The notes under the pieces were generated by a model. That model saw only the letters and a program-made list of their open reading frames with translations. It had not been told where the DNA came from and did no database searches. DNA of 64,000 bases from Thalassolituus sp. UBA1087 (lineage in GTDB: Bacteria; Pseudomonadota; Gammaproteobacteria; Pseudomonadales; Oceanobacteraceae), in contig DCCG01000002.1 in NCBI GenBank assembly GCA_002314145.1, positions 95,482-159,481 of the forward strand, in the 5' to 3' direction. The translations under genes were made by a program, and so were the position numbers. This document shows positions 50,394-59,335 of this stretch, piece after piece (the first letter of the stretch is position 1; every line of letters starts with the position of its first letter).

Positions 50394-52196
50394 GTGGCCC
50401 ATCTGATGAATAATAAAGATCTCGAATTCCTGCTGTATCAGGTATTCGATGCTCAACAACTGACCAGCCTGAGCCAATATCAGGACCATGACCGCACGAC
50501 CTTTGACGAACTGCTGAAGACCTCAGAACGCATTGCGGCCACGTATTTTGAGCCTCACAATGCCAAAGCAGATGCCAATGAACCACAGTTTAATGGCAAA
50601 GAAGTGTCGACCATCCCGGAAGTGAAAGACGCCTGGCAGCACTTTGCCAACTCCGGACTGCTATCCGCACGCCACCGTTACGATGACGGTGGCATGCAGT
50701 TACCGGCCTTGATCAACACGGCAGCCAATGCCTACTTTATGTCCGCCAATCCATCCACTGCCGGCTACCCTTTTTTAACCAGCGCCGCCGCCAATGTGAT
50801 TCATGCATTTGGCAGTGACGAACAGAAAGCGACCTTTGTACCGCCGATGTTCAGCGGCCGTTTCGCCGGCACCATGGCACTGACGGAACCGGATGTTGGC
50901 TCTTCGCTCGGCGATCTGACCACCAAAGCGATTCCGGCGGATGATGGCAGCTTCCGCATCAAAGGTCAGAAGATGTATATCTCCGGCGGCGATCAGGACA
51001 TCACAGAGAATATTGTCCATCTGGTATTGGCCAGAGTGGAAGGCGCCCCGAAAGGCGTAAAAGGTATTTCGTTATTTATCGTACCGAAATTTATCACGGC
51101 AGCGGATGGCACATTGGGTGAGCGTAATGACGTACAGCTCGCGGGCCTGCTGCATAAAATGGGGTATCGCGGTACCACATCCACAGTGCTCAGCTTCGGT
51201 GAACAGGACAGCTGTGTCGGTTACCTGATTGGTGAGGCCGGCAGCGGGCTGAAATATATGTTCAAAATGATGAACGAAGCCCGTATTGGTGTTGGTCTGG
51301 GTGCCGCCATGATTGGTTACCGCGGCTATCTGGAATCACTGGATTATGCCCGCAACCGTCCGCAGGGCCGCTCACCGGCGGAAAAAGATCCACTCAGTAA
51401 ACCGCTGAATATTATTGAACATACCGATGTGAAAAGGATGCTGCTGGCACAGAAATGTTATGCCGAAGGTTCTCTGGCCCTGTGTCTGCTGGCATCGCGG
51501 TTAGTTGATGAACAGGAAGCAGCCGCAACAGCAGAAGAACGCGAAGACAGCGGTATTCTGCTTGACCTGTTAACCCCCGTGGTTAAGTCCTTCCCGTCGT
51601 TTTATGGCCCGAGAGCCAATGATCTGGCTATCCAGGTACTGGGCGGTGCCGGCTATACCCGTGAATATCCGGTGGAGCAATGCTACCGTGATAATCGCCT
51701 GAACCCGATTCACGAAGGCACCCACGGTATTCAGTCGCTGGATCTGTTGGGCCGTAAATTATGGCAACACAATGGTAAAGGCCTGAAACTCCTGATGGCG
51801 CGGATTCACGCCACGTTAGCCTCAGCCAATAACAAAGAACGCCTGCAGCCACTGGTAAATGACTATCAGGGGTATTTAAAAACCGTACAGGAAACCACCC
51901 TGATGCTGGGAGGTGCTCTGCAGAACGGCAAAATCAGTGAAGCCCTGGCGAATTCCGCAGTGTATTTAGACATGATGGGGAAAGCCGTGATTGGCTGGCT
52001 GTGGCTGGAAATGGCCGATAAAGCTCATGACACTTTTGCCTCCTCAACCTCAGCAGAGGACCAGGCTTTTATGCAGGGTAAACTGCAGGCCGCACAATAT
52101 TTTATCCGCTGGGATATGGCAGAAATTCCGGCCCGGGCCCGGCTGCTGCAATCCTTTGATGCAACCTGTGCCGATATGCACAACGACTGGTTTTGA
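50394..52196 (+). CDS. acyl-CoA dehydrogenase (long, DmdC-like type)
   Basis: 600 residues if begun at GTG 50394, chosen because CGGAG sits 7-8 bases upstream. ATGs at 50343, 50373 and 50406 lack ribosome sites. FAD-dependent acyl-CoA dehydrogenase of the ~600-residue subclass: TMALTEPDVGSSLGDL and KGQKMYISGGDQ in the middle domain, MNEARIGVGLGAAMIGYRGY, and the C-terminal signature QVLGGAGYTREYPVEQCYRD with NPIHEGTHGIQ. An extra C-terminal acyl-CoA dehydrogenase domain completes it. It oxidises an acyl-CoA to enoyl-CoA; chain specificity unknown. Overlap-close to the crotonase gene, which would act next in beta-oxidation. Confidence 0.93.
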   Translation: MAHLMNNKDLEFLLYQVFDAQQLTSLSQYQDHDRTTFDELLKTSERIAATYFEPHNAKADANEPQFNGKEVSTIPEVKDAWQHFANSGLLSARHRYDDGGMQLPALINTAANAYFMSANPSTAGYPFLTSAAANVIHAFGSDEQKATFVPPMFSGRFAGTMALTEPDVGSSLGDLTTKAIPADDGSFRIKGQKMYISGGDQDITENIVHLVLARVEGAPKGVKGISLFIVPKFITAADGTLGERNDVQLAGLLHKMGYRGTTSTVLSFGEQDSCVGYLIGEAGSGLKYMFKMMNEARIGVGLGAAMIGYRGYLESLDYARNRPQGRSPAEKDPLSKPLNIIEHTDVKRMLLAQKCYAEGSLALCLLASRLVDEQEAAATAEEREDSGILLDLLTPVVKSFPSFYGPRANDLAIQVLGGAGYTREYPVEQCYRDNRLNPIHEGTHGIQSLDLLGRKLWQHNGKGLKLLMARIHATLASANNKERLQPLVNDYQGYLKTVQETTLMLGGALQNGKISEALANSAVYLDMMGKAVIGWLWLEMADKAHDTFASSTSAEDQAFMQGKLQAAQYFIRWDMAEIPARARLLQSFDATCADMHNDWF

Positions 52197-52206
52197 GGAA
52201 TCAACA

Positions 52207-52989
52207 ATGAGCGAAAAAATATTAATTGAGGCCAGTGAGCATATTCTGACCATCACCTTTAACCGGCCAGAAAAAATGAATGCACTGGACCCGGAAAGTT
52301 TTTATCTGCTGGCCCAGGCACTGTATCGCCTGCACACCGATGACGACTTACGGGTTGGTGTGATTCAGGCAAACGGTCCGCATTTTACCGCCGGACTGGA
52401 ACTGGAAAAATGGGCGCCGATTTTTGCAAAAGGCACAGTGCCGGAACTTCCCGGGGAGCATCTTGATCCCTATGGTATTAATGGCGAGCTTCTGGGCAAG
52501 CCGCTGGTGATGGCGGTACAGGGGATCTGTTACACCTCCGGGCTGGAATTACTGCTCAACACCGATATCCGCGTTGCCACGCCGGAATCACGCTTTGCCC
52601 AACTGGAAGTACAGCGCGGCATTTATCCCTGCGGCGGGGGCACCGTACGTCTGCCGGAAGAAATTGGCTGGGCCAGAGCGCAGCGTTATCTGTTAACCGG
52701 GGATGAATTCAGTGGTCAGCAGGCCTATGACTGGGGCATGATCACCGAACTCTGTGATGCCGGCACGGTACAGAGGCGCGCCAGAGACATTGCCCTTAAA
52801 GTCGCAGCCGCTGCGCCACTGGGCGTGCGTTCAGCACTGAAATCCTCTAAAACAGCGCGCCTGCAGGGGGATACTCAGGCACTGAACCATGTGTTCGACG
52901 ATATGCCCACCGTGATGAGCAGCGCCGATGCGATGGAAGGCGTGCAATCATTTCTTGAGCGTCGCCCGGCGCAGTTTAAAGGCCGCTGA
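52207..52989 (+). CDS. enoyl-CoA hydratase/isomerase (crotonase) family protein
   Basis: 260 residues; ATG 52207 with GAGGAATCAACA upstream. Crotonase-fold blocks: LTITFNRPEKMNALD (about 14-28), the oxyanion-hole segments GPHFTAGLELEKW and GICYTSGLELLLNTDIRVA, and FAQLEVQRGIYPCGGGTVRL. The active-site glutamates of hydratases are not obviously both conserved (G-I-Y-P-C-G-G-G replaces the usual segment), so isomerase or another CoA activity is possible. Ten bases after the acyl-CoA dehydrogenase, therefore one operon. Confidence 0.92.
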   Translation: MSEKILIEASEHILTITFNRPEKMNALDPESFYLLAQALYRLHTDDDLRVGVIQANGPHFTAGLELEKWAPIFAKGTVPELPGEHLDPYGINGELLGKPLVMAVQGICYTSGLELLLNTDIRVATPESRFAQLEVQRGIYPCGGGTVRLPEEIGWARAQRYLLTGDEFSGQQAYDWGMITELCDAGTVQRRARDIALKVAAAAPLGVRSALKSSKTARLQGDTQALNHVFDDMPTVMSSADAMEGVQSFLERRPAQFKGR

Positions 52990-53020
52990 ACAGCCCGGGA
53001 AAACACCGGCCAAACCGGAT

Positions 53021-53043
53021 AAAGGGCGCGCAAGCGCCCTTTT
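53021..53043 (+). terminator. rho-independent terminator after the crotonase gene
   Basis: AAAGGGCGC-GCAA-GCGCCCTTT with a GNRA tetraloop and a four-base T-tract, 32 bases after the stop. Confidence 0.88.
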
Positions 53044-53225
53044 CTGTATCTGAGCCTTCCCCACCACCTAAGGACTGAAACATCGCCCACCGCCCGCAGT
53101 CGTCAACAGAGATCAGCGGACTTGTCAGATTGCGCACAATTTATTGACAATTTCAGCAAATGAACAGCCGTTCTTTAGCGCCCATCTATACTGATATTTC
53201 TGTTGACTACTTCCGGAGGGAGCAG

Positions 53226-55346
53226 ATGCATTCTCTGCCACTGCGCACCAAACTGTTTGCCATTACAGTTGCTATCGTCCTGCTGATGACGATCACCCTG
53301 ACATTTGAAACCTACCGGGGGATTACCGGCTTAAGTGATGATATATCCGCAGAGGCACAGAAAACCCTGCGGGAAGGCGCTCTCAATAACCTCACCGCCA
53401 GCGCCCATGCCTACGGTGCAGAAGTGGGTGGTCATATTAATTCTGCTTTCCGTATTCCGGTGATCGCCTCCGCCCTGATTGAAAGTAACCTCAATCAATC
53501 CCAGCAGATGAGCCGGCAGTCACTGAGCCGGGCGTTAAAAGGCATGCTGGAGTCCGCACCTTACATCAGTGCCATTTACGGCGTGATGGAATCGGACGCG
53601 TACGATTATGACCGTGGCTATAAAGGCAGCCCGGCCAGTCACACCATTGCCGCCGATGGCTCCATTTTTATCTACTGGGTACGTAACCCGGACGGTGAAA
53701 TTGTCTCCTATAAACAGACCGACCCGGATGGTAAATACAGTGCGGTTAAAAATGAATTCGGGCAAAGGGAATCAGAGTGGTATCTGTGCCCGAAAGATTC
53801 CGGCCGCCCCTGCATTGTTGAGCCCTACCAGTTTGAAATTACCGAAAACTATCATGAACTGATGACCAGCATGACCGCCCCTGTGATGGATGGCAACGAA
53901 TTTGCCGGCGTCGCCGGTATTGATATTAACCTGCCGGTCTTTCAGGAACTGTCGGAAGAGCTCAGCGCTCAGCTGTATGATGGTCAGGCCCAGGTCACTC
54001 TGGTCAGCGCCGGCGGCTTAATCGTCGCGTCCAGCCATAACAAAGAACTGGATGGGCGACCACTGCAGGAGGCATTGCCGGAAGAAGCCGCCGAAATCCG
54101 CAAACTGAGCAGCACCAATGGCAGCCTGCAAACCGATGATAAAATCATCGTCACCTATGCCCTGCCCATTCATGCCAGCGGCAGTGCCTGGACTATGATT
54201 ATTGAACTGCCAACCAGTGTTGCCATGGCAGCTCTGGATGAACAGATTGCGATGATCAAAGAAGGGAAAAGTACGGTCATCCGCAATCAGCTGATCAGCG
54301 CCCTGCTACTGGCCATTGCGTCGCTGGTTATGATCGCCCTGCTGATCCGCTCAGTGTCCCGTCCACTGGCACAACTCAATCAACAGGTTAAACAACTGTC
54401 CAGCAGCCATGGCGATCTGACACAGAAAATTGAACTCAATACCCACGCGGAGCTGATTGAACTGAGCGGTGGTTTTAATCAGTTCCTGCAGAAACTGCGG
54501 GATATGATCAATACACTGAAAGACGTCAGTGCCGTGGTACGCAGAGAATCTGCCGGCAATCAGGAAATCAGCCGCACAACACAACAGAATACCCGCCAGC
54601 AACAGCAGGAAATGGATAACGTCGTCACCGCCACTCAGGAAATGTCGGCCACCGCTCACGAAGTATCAGGCATTGCCAGTAATGCCGCTGACCGCGCCAA
54701 AGATGTTCATGTGACCATCAAAGAATCACAGAATATCCTCTCTCATGCGGCGGATTCGGTACTGGAACTCAGTGAAAGTATGTCCACCGCGAACGACTCA
54801 ATCAGCCGTGTGGCAGCGCGTTCAGATGATATTAATCAGATACTGGAAGTCATCCGTAACGTCGCTGAACAAACCAATCTGCTGGCACTGAATGCTGCGA
54901 TTGAAGCCGCCCGGGCCGGAGAACAGGGTCGTGGTTTTGCTGTTGTCGCCGACGAAGTGCGTACCCTGGCTTCCAAAACCCATGCGTCGACTGAAGAAAT
55001 CGACACATTGATTTCCAGCCTTCAGCAGGAGGTAAAAACCACGGTGGATATTATTGAGCAGGGTGGTCACCGGGCCAGCGGCGCGATGGAATCCACGCAG
55101 AAAGCCAATACCGCATTACACGATGTGGTTCAGGGAATTGGCGAAATTACCGACCATATTAATCAGGTAGCCACAGCCGCAGAAGAACAGAGTTCAACCA
55201 GCAGTGAAATCACACGTAACCTGACCGTCATTGGTGACGCCACACAGACACTGGCAAGACTGGCCAACGAAGCCAGCCTGAGCAGTGAACAGGTTGCCTC
55301 TGAGCTGGATAAACTGGATGCTCAACTCAACCTGCTGAACAGCTGA
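53226..55346 (+). CDS. methyl-accepting chemotaxis protein with dCache sensor
   Basis: 706 residues from ATG 53226, selected by GGAGGGAGCAG directly upstream; ATG 53160 has none. Membrane span about 12-34. The large periplasmic dCache sensor (about 45-350) has YWVRNPDGEIVSY, YQFEITENYHELMTS and VAGIDINLPVF. A second span (about 355-378), HAMP, and a signalling hairpin with AIEAARAGEQGRGFAVV near 555 follow. The aromatic and acidic sensor resembles those for amino acids or amines. It lies only 5 bases from the convergent sigma-54 activator gene of an amine catabolic cluster, hinting that it may sense the same compound. Confidence 0.95.
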   Translation: MHSLPLRTKLFAITVAIVLLMTITLTFETYRGITGLSDDISAEAQKTLREGALNNLTASAHAYGAEVGGHINSAFRIPVIASALIESNLNQSQQMSRQSLSRALKGMLESAPYISAIYGVMESDAYDYDRGYKGSPASHTIAADGSIFIYWVRNPDGEIVSYKQTDPDGKYSAVKNEFGQRESEWYLCPKDSGRPCIVEPYQFEITENYHELMTSMTAPVMDGNEFAGVAGIDINLPVFQELSEELSAQLYDGQAQVTLVSAGGLIVASSHNKELDGRPLQEALPEEAAEIRKLSSTNGSLQTDDKIIVTYALPIHASGSAWTMIIELPTSVAMAALDEQIAMIKEGKSTVIRNQLISALLLAIASLVMIALLIRSVSRPLAQLNQQVKQLSSSHGDLTQKIELNTHAELIELSGGFNQFLQKLRDMINTLKDVSAVVRRESAGNQEISRTTQQNTRQQQQEMDNVVTATQEMSATAHEVSGIASNAADRAKDVHVTIKESQNILSHAADSVLELSESMSTANDSISRVAARSDDINQILEVIRNVAEQTNLLALNAAIEAARAGEQGRGFAVVADEVRTLASKTHASTEEIDTLISSLQQEVKTTVDIIEQGGHRASGAMESTQKANTALHDVVQGIGEITDHINQVATAAEEQSSTSSEITRNLTVIGDATQTLARLANEASLSSEQVASELDKLDAQLNLLNS

Positions 55347-55351
55347 TCCAC

Positions 55352-56846
55352 TCAGCTCTTTGTGCTCAGGCCGTATTTCTGCAATCTGCGCACCGCACTG
55401 GGCTGGCTGATTTTTAATTTTTCAGCCAGCTCATAGGTCGATTTACATTCCTGCAATGCCTGTTCGATAACGGCTTTTTCATAGTCATCCAGCATGGATT
55501 TAAGGCCTTCACCTGACATCGCGGTCATTACAGAAGAGGCAGCGGGTAAAATGGGGACATCGTCCTTTGAGCGGTCCCCGCCGGCTTTGTGATAATACGT
55601 CCGGCTGCCTTCCGGTTCGGCAATATCGATACACTGGCCGGGGGAAATGACATACCAGCGTTCCAGCGTATTTTTTAATTCCCTGACATTGCCCATCCAG
55701 TCTCTGTGCTGTAAATGTGCCAGAGCGGCATCAGATACATACTTAGTGTCACCGTATTGTTTATTTAAATCACTGATAAAATTGTGAACCAGCACGACAA
55801 TATCACTGCGGCGCTCACGTAAGGCCGGCACATATACAGGAAAGCCGTTGATGCGGAAATAAAGATCCGGGCGGAACAATCCGTCATCCACCATTTTCAT
55901 CAGATCCCGGTTGGTGGCACAGATCAGCCGGAAGTCCGCTTTATAGGTTTTTTGTGCTGCCCAGTTTACGGTATTCACCATCCTGCAGAACTTTGAGTAA
56001 TTTAGTCTGCAACGATGCCGGGAGTTCACCCACTTCATCCAGAAACAGGGGGCCACCATAGGCCGCTTCCAGCACCCCCTCTTTGCCCTTGCGGTCAGTG
56101 CCACTGAAAGCTCCGGCTTCATAACCAAAAATTTCTGATTCAAAAATACTTTCAGGAATGGCTGCACAGTTTAAATCAATAAAAGGGCCATCCTTGCGGC
56201 GGCTCTGATCGTGAGCAAAGCGGGCCAGTTCGGTTTTACCCACACCGGATTCGCCCAGAAATAACACCGACAAGTCTGAGCCGGAAATACGGCGGATCAG
56301 CCGCACCACTTCACCCAGCACATGGCTGCGATAAACCAGCTGCGGAACATTGTCATCCGGGGTGTCTTCCGGTGGCTGTACTCTGCTCTTTTGCAGCGCT
56401 TCGAATTCCTGCTGCAACAAATTGAAATCCGTCATATCGCGCGAGAAGCTGACAACCCGGGCGATATTGCCGTCGTCATCAAACACCGGAAAGCCCACCG
56501 CCATCACATGCAGACCCGCTGTGGTCGTCTGCATCACCTGAATTTCCCGCCGCTGGCGGATCACTTCCAGTGTCACTGAAGGCTTCAGAATATCGATTTT
56601 CTCCAGTTCATCGACGCGCTTACCAATCACTTCCTGAAACGGGATGCCGTAAATACGGTAAAAATTGGTACTGGCGCTGAGGATGTAACCGCGGCCATCA
56701 GTAATCACAATATTATCGGACGAGCGCTCGAGAATGGCCTCAAACATCTGCTGATCCACCCGGCTGTATATCGCCATCGGATTGATATCCCCCACCGTTG
56801 AAAAGTAATTCATAACTGAATCGCGATTCAAAAGTAAATCATACAA
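55352..56846 (-). pseudogene. sigma-54-dependent activator with PAS domain, split by a +1 frameshift
   Basis: Two overlapping frames make up one protein of about 497 residues. The N-terminal frame (to 55941) has a PAS domain (about 30-145, DNIVITDGRGYILSAS). It continues into the AAA+ domain with Walker A GESGVGKTEL, the sigma-54 contact loop as GAFSGTDRKGK (canonical GAFTGA altered), and Walker B PLFLDEVGELP, then stops after GSTKNL. The C-terminal frame continues from YKADFRLICATNRDL through ELKNTLERW to a Fis-type helix-turn-helix (ELAEKLKISQPSAVRRLQ). The shift falls at a run of six T on the plus strand (55948-55953); five would restore the frame. As written, the product lacks sensor motifs and DNA-binding domain. 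A sequencing error is equally possible. The start is unclear: TTG 56846 or ATG 56813. By position it controls the adjacent gbuA operon. Confidence 0.85.
56817..56830. promoter_or_regulatory. perfect palindrome upstream of gbuA (candidate activator site)
   Basis: TGAATCGCGATTCA, 14 of 14 palindromic, at the start of the activator gene and about 100 bases upstream of the sigma-54 promoter. This is a suitable distance for an enhancer and for autoregulation. Confidence 0.55.
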
Positions 56847-56857
56847 TGGCTCTTTTC

Positions 56858-56873
56858 AATTCATTTCTGAATT
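56858..56873. promoter_or_regulatory. second inverted repeat upstream of gbuA
   Basis: AATTCA-TTTC-TGAATT, 6-bp arms. It shares the ATTCA/TGAAT half-sites of the first palindrome in opposite order; centres are about 42 bases (four helical turns) apart. Confidence 0.4.
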
Positions 56874-56924
56874 AAATATTCGGCTAAATCTCATAAGATA
56901 TTGATTTTATTGACTTTTATCCGA

Positions 56925-56939
56925 TGGCACAGGGATTGC
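56925..56939 (+). promoter_or_regulatory. sigma-54 promoter of the gbuA operon
   Basis: TGGCACAGGGATTGC matches TGGCACG-N4-TTGC at every key position, with GG-N10-GC spacing. It lies 44 bases before gbuA, adjacent to a gene for a sigma-54 activator. Confidence 0.88.
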
Positions 56940-56982
56940 CATAGAGGTATGCAGCTGTCGTCATACAGCTAAGGAGAAAATA

Positions 56983-57936
56983 ATGAGTGATAACAAGTTT
57001 AATCAGCCACTGAGCGGTAACCAGATGCCGCGTTTTGGTGGCCCGGCAACCATGATGCGACTTCCGGCGCAGGAAAGCGCAGACGGGCTGGATGCCTGCT
57101 TTGTCGGTGTACCGCTTGATATAGGTACTTCCAACCGTCCCGGCGCCAGACTGGCGCCCCGTCAGATACGCGATGAATCGCGTATGCTCAGACCTTTTAA
57201 CGTATCCACCGGTGCCGCTCCCTTCGAAAGCCTGCAGGTCGCAGACATCGGGGACGTAGCGATCAACACATTCGATCTTAAAAAAAGTGTCGACATCATT
57301 GAGCAGGCCTACGATGACATCCTGCAGCACGGTTGTGTGCCTCTGACCCTGGGTGGCGATCACACCATAGCCTTACCCATTATCCGCGCCATCAGCCGCC
57401 GTCACGGTCCGGTGGGACTGATTCATGTGGATGCCCACGCCGATATCAACGATGACATGTTCGGTGAAAAAATTGCCCACGGCACCCCGTTCCGCCGTCT
57501 CTACGAAGATGGAGCCCTTGATCCGCAACGGGTATTCCAGATTGGTTTGCGCGGTACCGGTTACAGTGCCAATGAATACGACTGGGGCCGGGAACGCGGC
57601 TTTAACGTGATTACCGCAGAACAATGCTGGCACCGCTCTCTGGTCCCGGTTATGGAAGATATCCGCGCCAGAATCGGCGATGGCCCTGTTTATATCAGTT
57701 TCGATATCGACGGCATTGATCCGGCCTACGCTCCCGGCACCGGCACCGCCGAAATTGGCGGCCTGACAGTGCCACAGGCGCTGGAAATTGTTCGTGGCTG
57801 CCGCGGCATGAATGTTGTCGGTGGTGACCTGGTGGAAGTTTCACCGCCTTACGACAGCTCCGGTAACACTGCGTTACTCGCCGCTAACCTTCTGTACGAA
57901 ATGCTCTGTGTACTACCTGGCACGCAATATAAATAA
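56983..57936 (+). CDS. gbuA: guanidinobutyrase-like ureohydrolase
   Basis: 317 residues; ATG 56983 with AAGGAGAAAATA upstream. Arginase/agmatinase fold with the dinuclear metal ligands in GGDHT (about 126), DAHADIND (about 149-156) and SFDIDGIDPAYAPGTG (about 241-256). The N-terminus (QPLSGNQMPRFGGPATMMRLP) and the block VADIGDVAINTF follow Pseudomonas GbuA, which converts 4-guanidinobutyrate to 4-aminobutyrate plus urea. Other guanidino substrates (guanidinopropionate, guanidine, agmatine) cannot be excluded. First gene of the operon with permease, aldehyde and alcohol dehydrogenases. Confidence 0.88.
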   Translation: MSDNKFNQPLSGNQMPRFGGPATMMRLPAQESADGLDACFVGVPLDIGTSNRPGARLAPRQIRDESRMLRPFNVSTGAAPFESLQVADIGDVAINTFDLKKSVDIIEQAYDDILQHGCVPLTLGGDHTIALPIIRAISRRHGPVGLIHVDAHADINDDMFGEKIAHGTPFRRLYEDGALDPQRVFQIGLRGTGYSANEYDWGRERGFNVITAEQCWHRSLVPVMEDIRARIGDGPVYISFDIDGIDPAYAPGTGTAEIGGLTVPQALEIVRGCRGMNVVGGDLVEVSPPYDSSGNTALLAANLLYEMLCVLPGTQYK

Positions 57937-57996
57937 TTAAAAAATCCCACAACACGATAGCTGAATATTTTTTTAAAGCTACACCATAATGGGAAC

Positions 57997-59335
57997 ATGA
58001 ATATGCACTTAAATAACGGGCACGACACCATCCAGCCAACCCAGTCTGAGGACAGGAACCTCGGACTGATCGGCACCATTTTTTTATGGACCGCGGCAAC
58101 GCTGGTGACGCCAACAATTATGACCGGCCAGATGTTTATTCCGGACGTCAGTCCTTCATCGGCCTTTTTTATGGTTCTGCTGGGATCAGTACTGGGCTGT
58201 TTAGCGCTGGGCGCTGTTGCCGTCATAGGTACACGTACCGGTTTACCGACGTTTATGATCGCCAGATCAACTTACGGTTACCACGGATCGAAAATTTTCG
58301 CTTCACTGAATGTCGTCATACTGACAGGCTGGTCACTGATTCAGGGCTATCTGGGCGCTCTGGCGCTGAATAAAGTCACGGCCACACTGTTTGGCCTGGA
58401 TAATATTCTGCTCGCCATTTTCCTGACTCAGGGGCTGGTTCTGGTGATCACCATTCTGGGCCATACCGGTATTCAGAAGATCGAAGGCATCGCTTCTTCA
58501 CTGATGCTGATCATGGCACTGGCCATCACGTATAAACTGCTCAGTGAAAATGGTCTGGGCGATATTAAGAATCTGCCATTATCGGATACCCCGAGCCTGA
58601 CCATGGCCATTGTCTTTGACATTGTGCTGGCCCTGGATCACCCTGCCATGTGACTACAACCGCTATTGCCGCAGTGTCCGGATCAGTGCCGGAGGGATTG
58701 TCAGTGGCTATATGCTGGGGACCATTATCGCCATGGGGCTGGGGATACTGGTTGGCGCTTACGCAATTCTCGGTGGCCACACGCCTACCTATGATCCATC
58801 CGATATCATGCAGGGTAAATTTGTTGTGATCGGTTCACTGGTGATGTTTTTCTCGGTAGTGACCACCAACATCATGAGCCTGTACAGTATTTCCATGAGC
58901 AGCATGTCGGTCCTGCCGAAACTGAAGTTTTCAACGGCTGTGATTTTCTGGGGCCTGCTTATTGTTGCCGGTACCTTTATGCAGGATATTCTGATGGCCT
59001 CATTCTTTGACTGGGTGCTGCTGGTCGGAGCCCTGATGATTCCGGTATTTGCCATTGTCATTACCGATTACTATCTGCTGGGCAAACGTCAGCTGAACGA
59101 AGCCTCTGTCAATTTCGAAGCAGACAGTCGTTTTGACATCAACATCGCTGCCCTGCTGGCGTACATTCTTGGTGCTACCTTTGCCATCTTCTTCACCTAC
59201 GTTTCACCTCTGGAATTTGGCTCAACAGCGCCGACCTTTATATTCTCTGCCGCCATTTATTTCGTTTTCAAAAAGCTCTCGCAAAAACGTCATACCGCGG
59301 CATCACAGGTACAGGATCAGAACACTGCCCTATGA
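57997..59335 (+). pseudogene. NCS1-family (cytosine/purine/allantoin-type) permease, split by a +1 frameshift
   Basis: Two frames form one permease of about 445 residues. The first (from ATG 57997, or 58003 with better GGGA spacing) covers membrane segments 1-6 and ends FDIVLALDHPAM-stop at 58653. The second resumes as WITLPCDYNRYCRS and runs through the remaining segments to TGA 59335. NCS1 proteins normally read a W then DY-x-RY-x-R here, so removal of one base in the CCC at 58629-58634 restores the family. Either a true inactivating insertion or a sequencing error. The intact protein would import a nitrogenous cation or base, here perhaps a guanidino compound. It ends in an ATGA overlap with the dehydrogenase gene. 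Confidence 0.82.

Noticed and set aside
55945..55955. Programmed -1 frameshift at A-AAA-AAC in the sigma-54 activator
   Set aside because: The heptamer fits a -1 slippery site, but a -1 shift leads to the wrong frame (P-I-K-R...); the conserved continuation needs +1 (or -2), so mutation or sequencing error is the better explanation.
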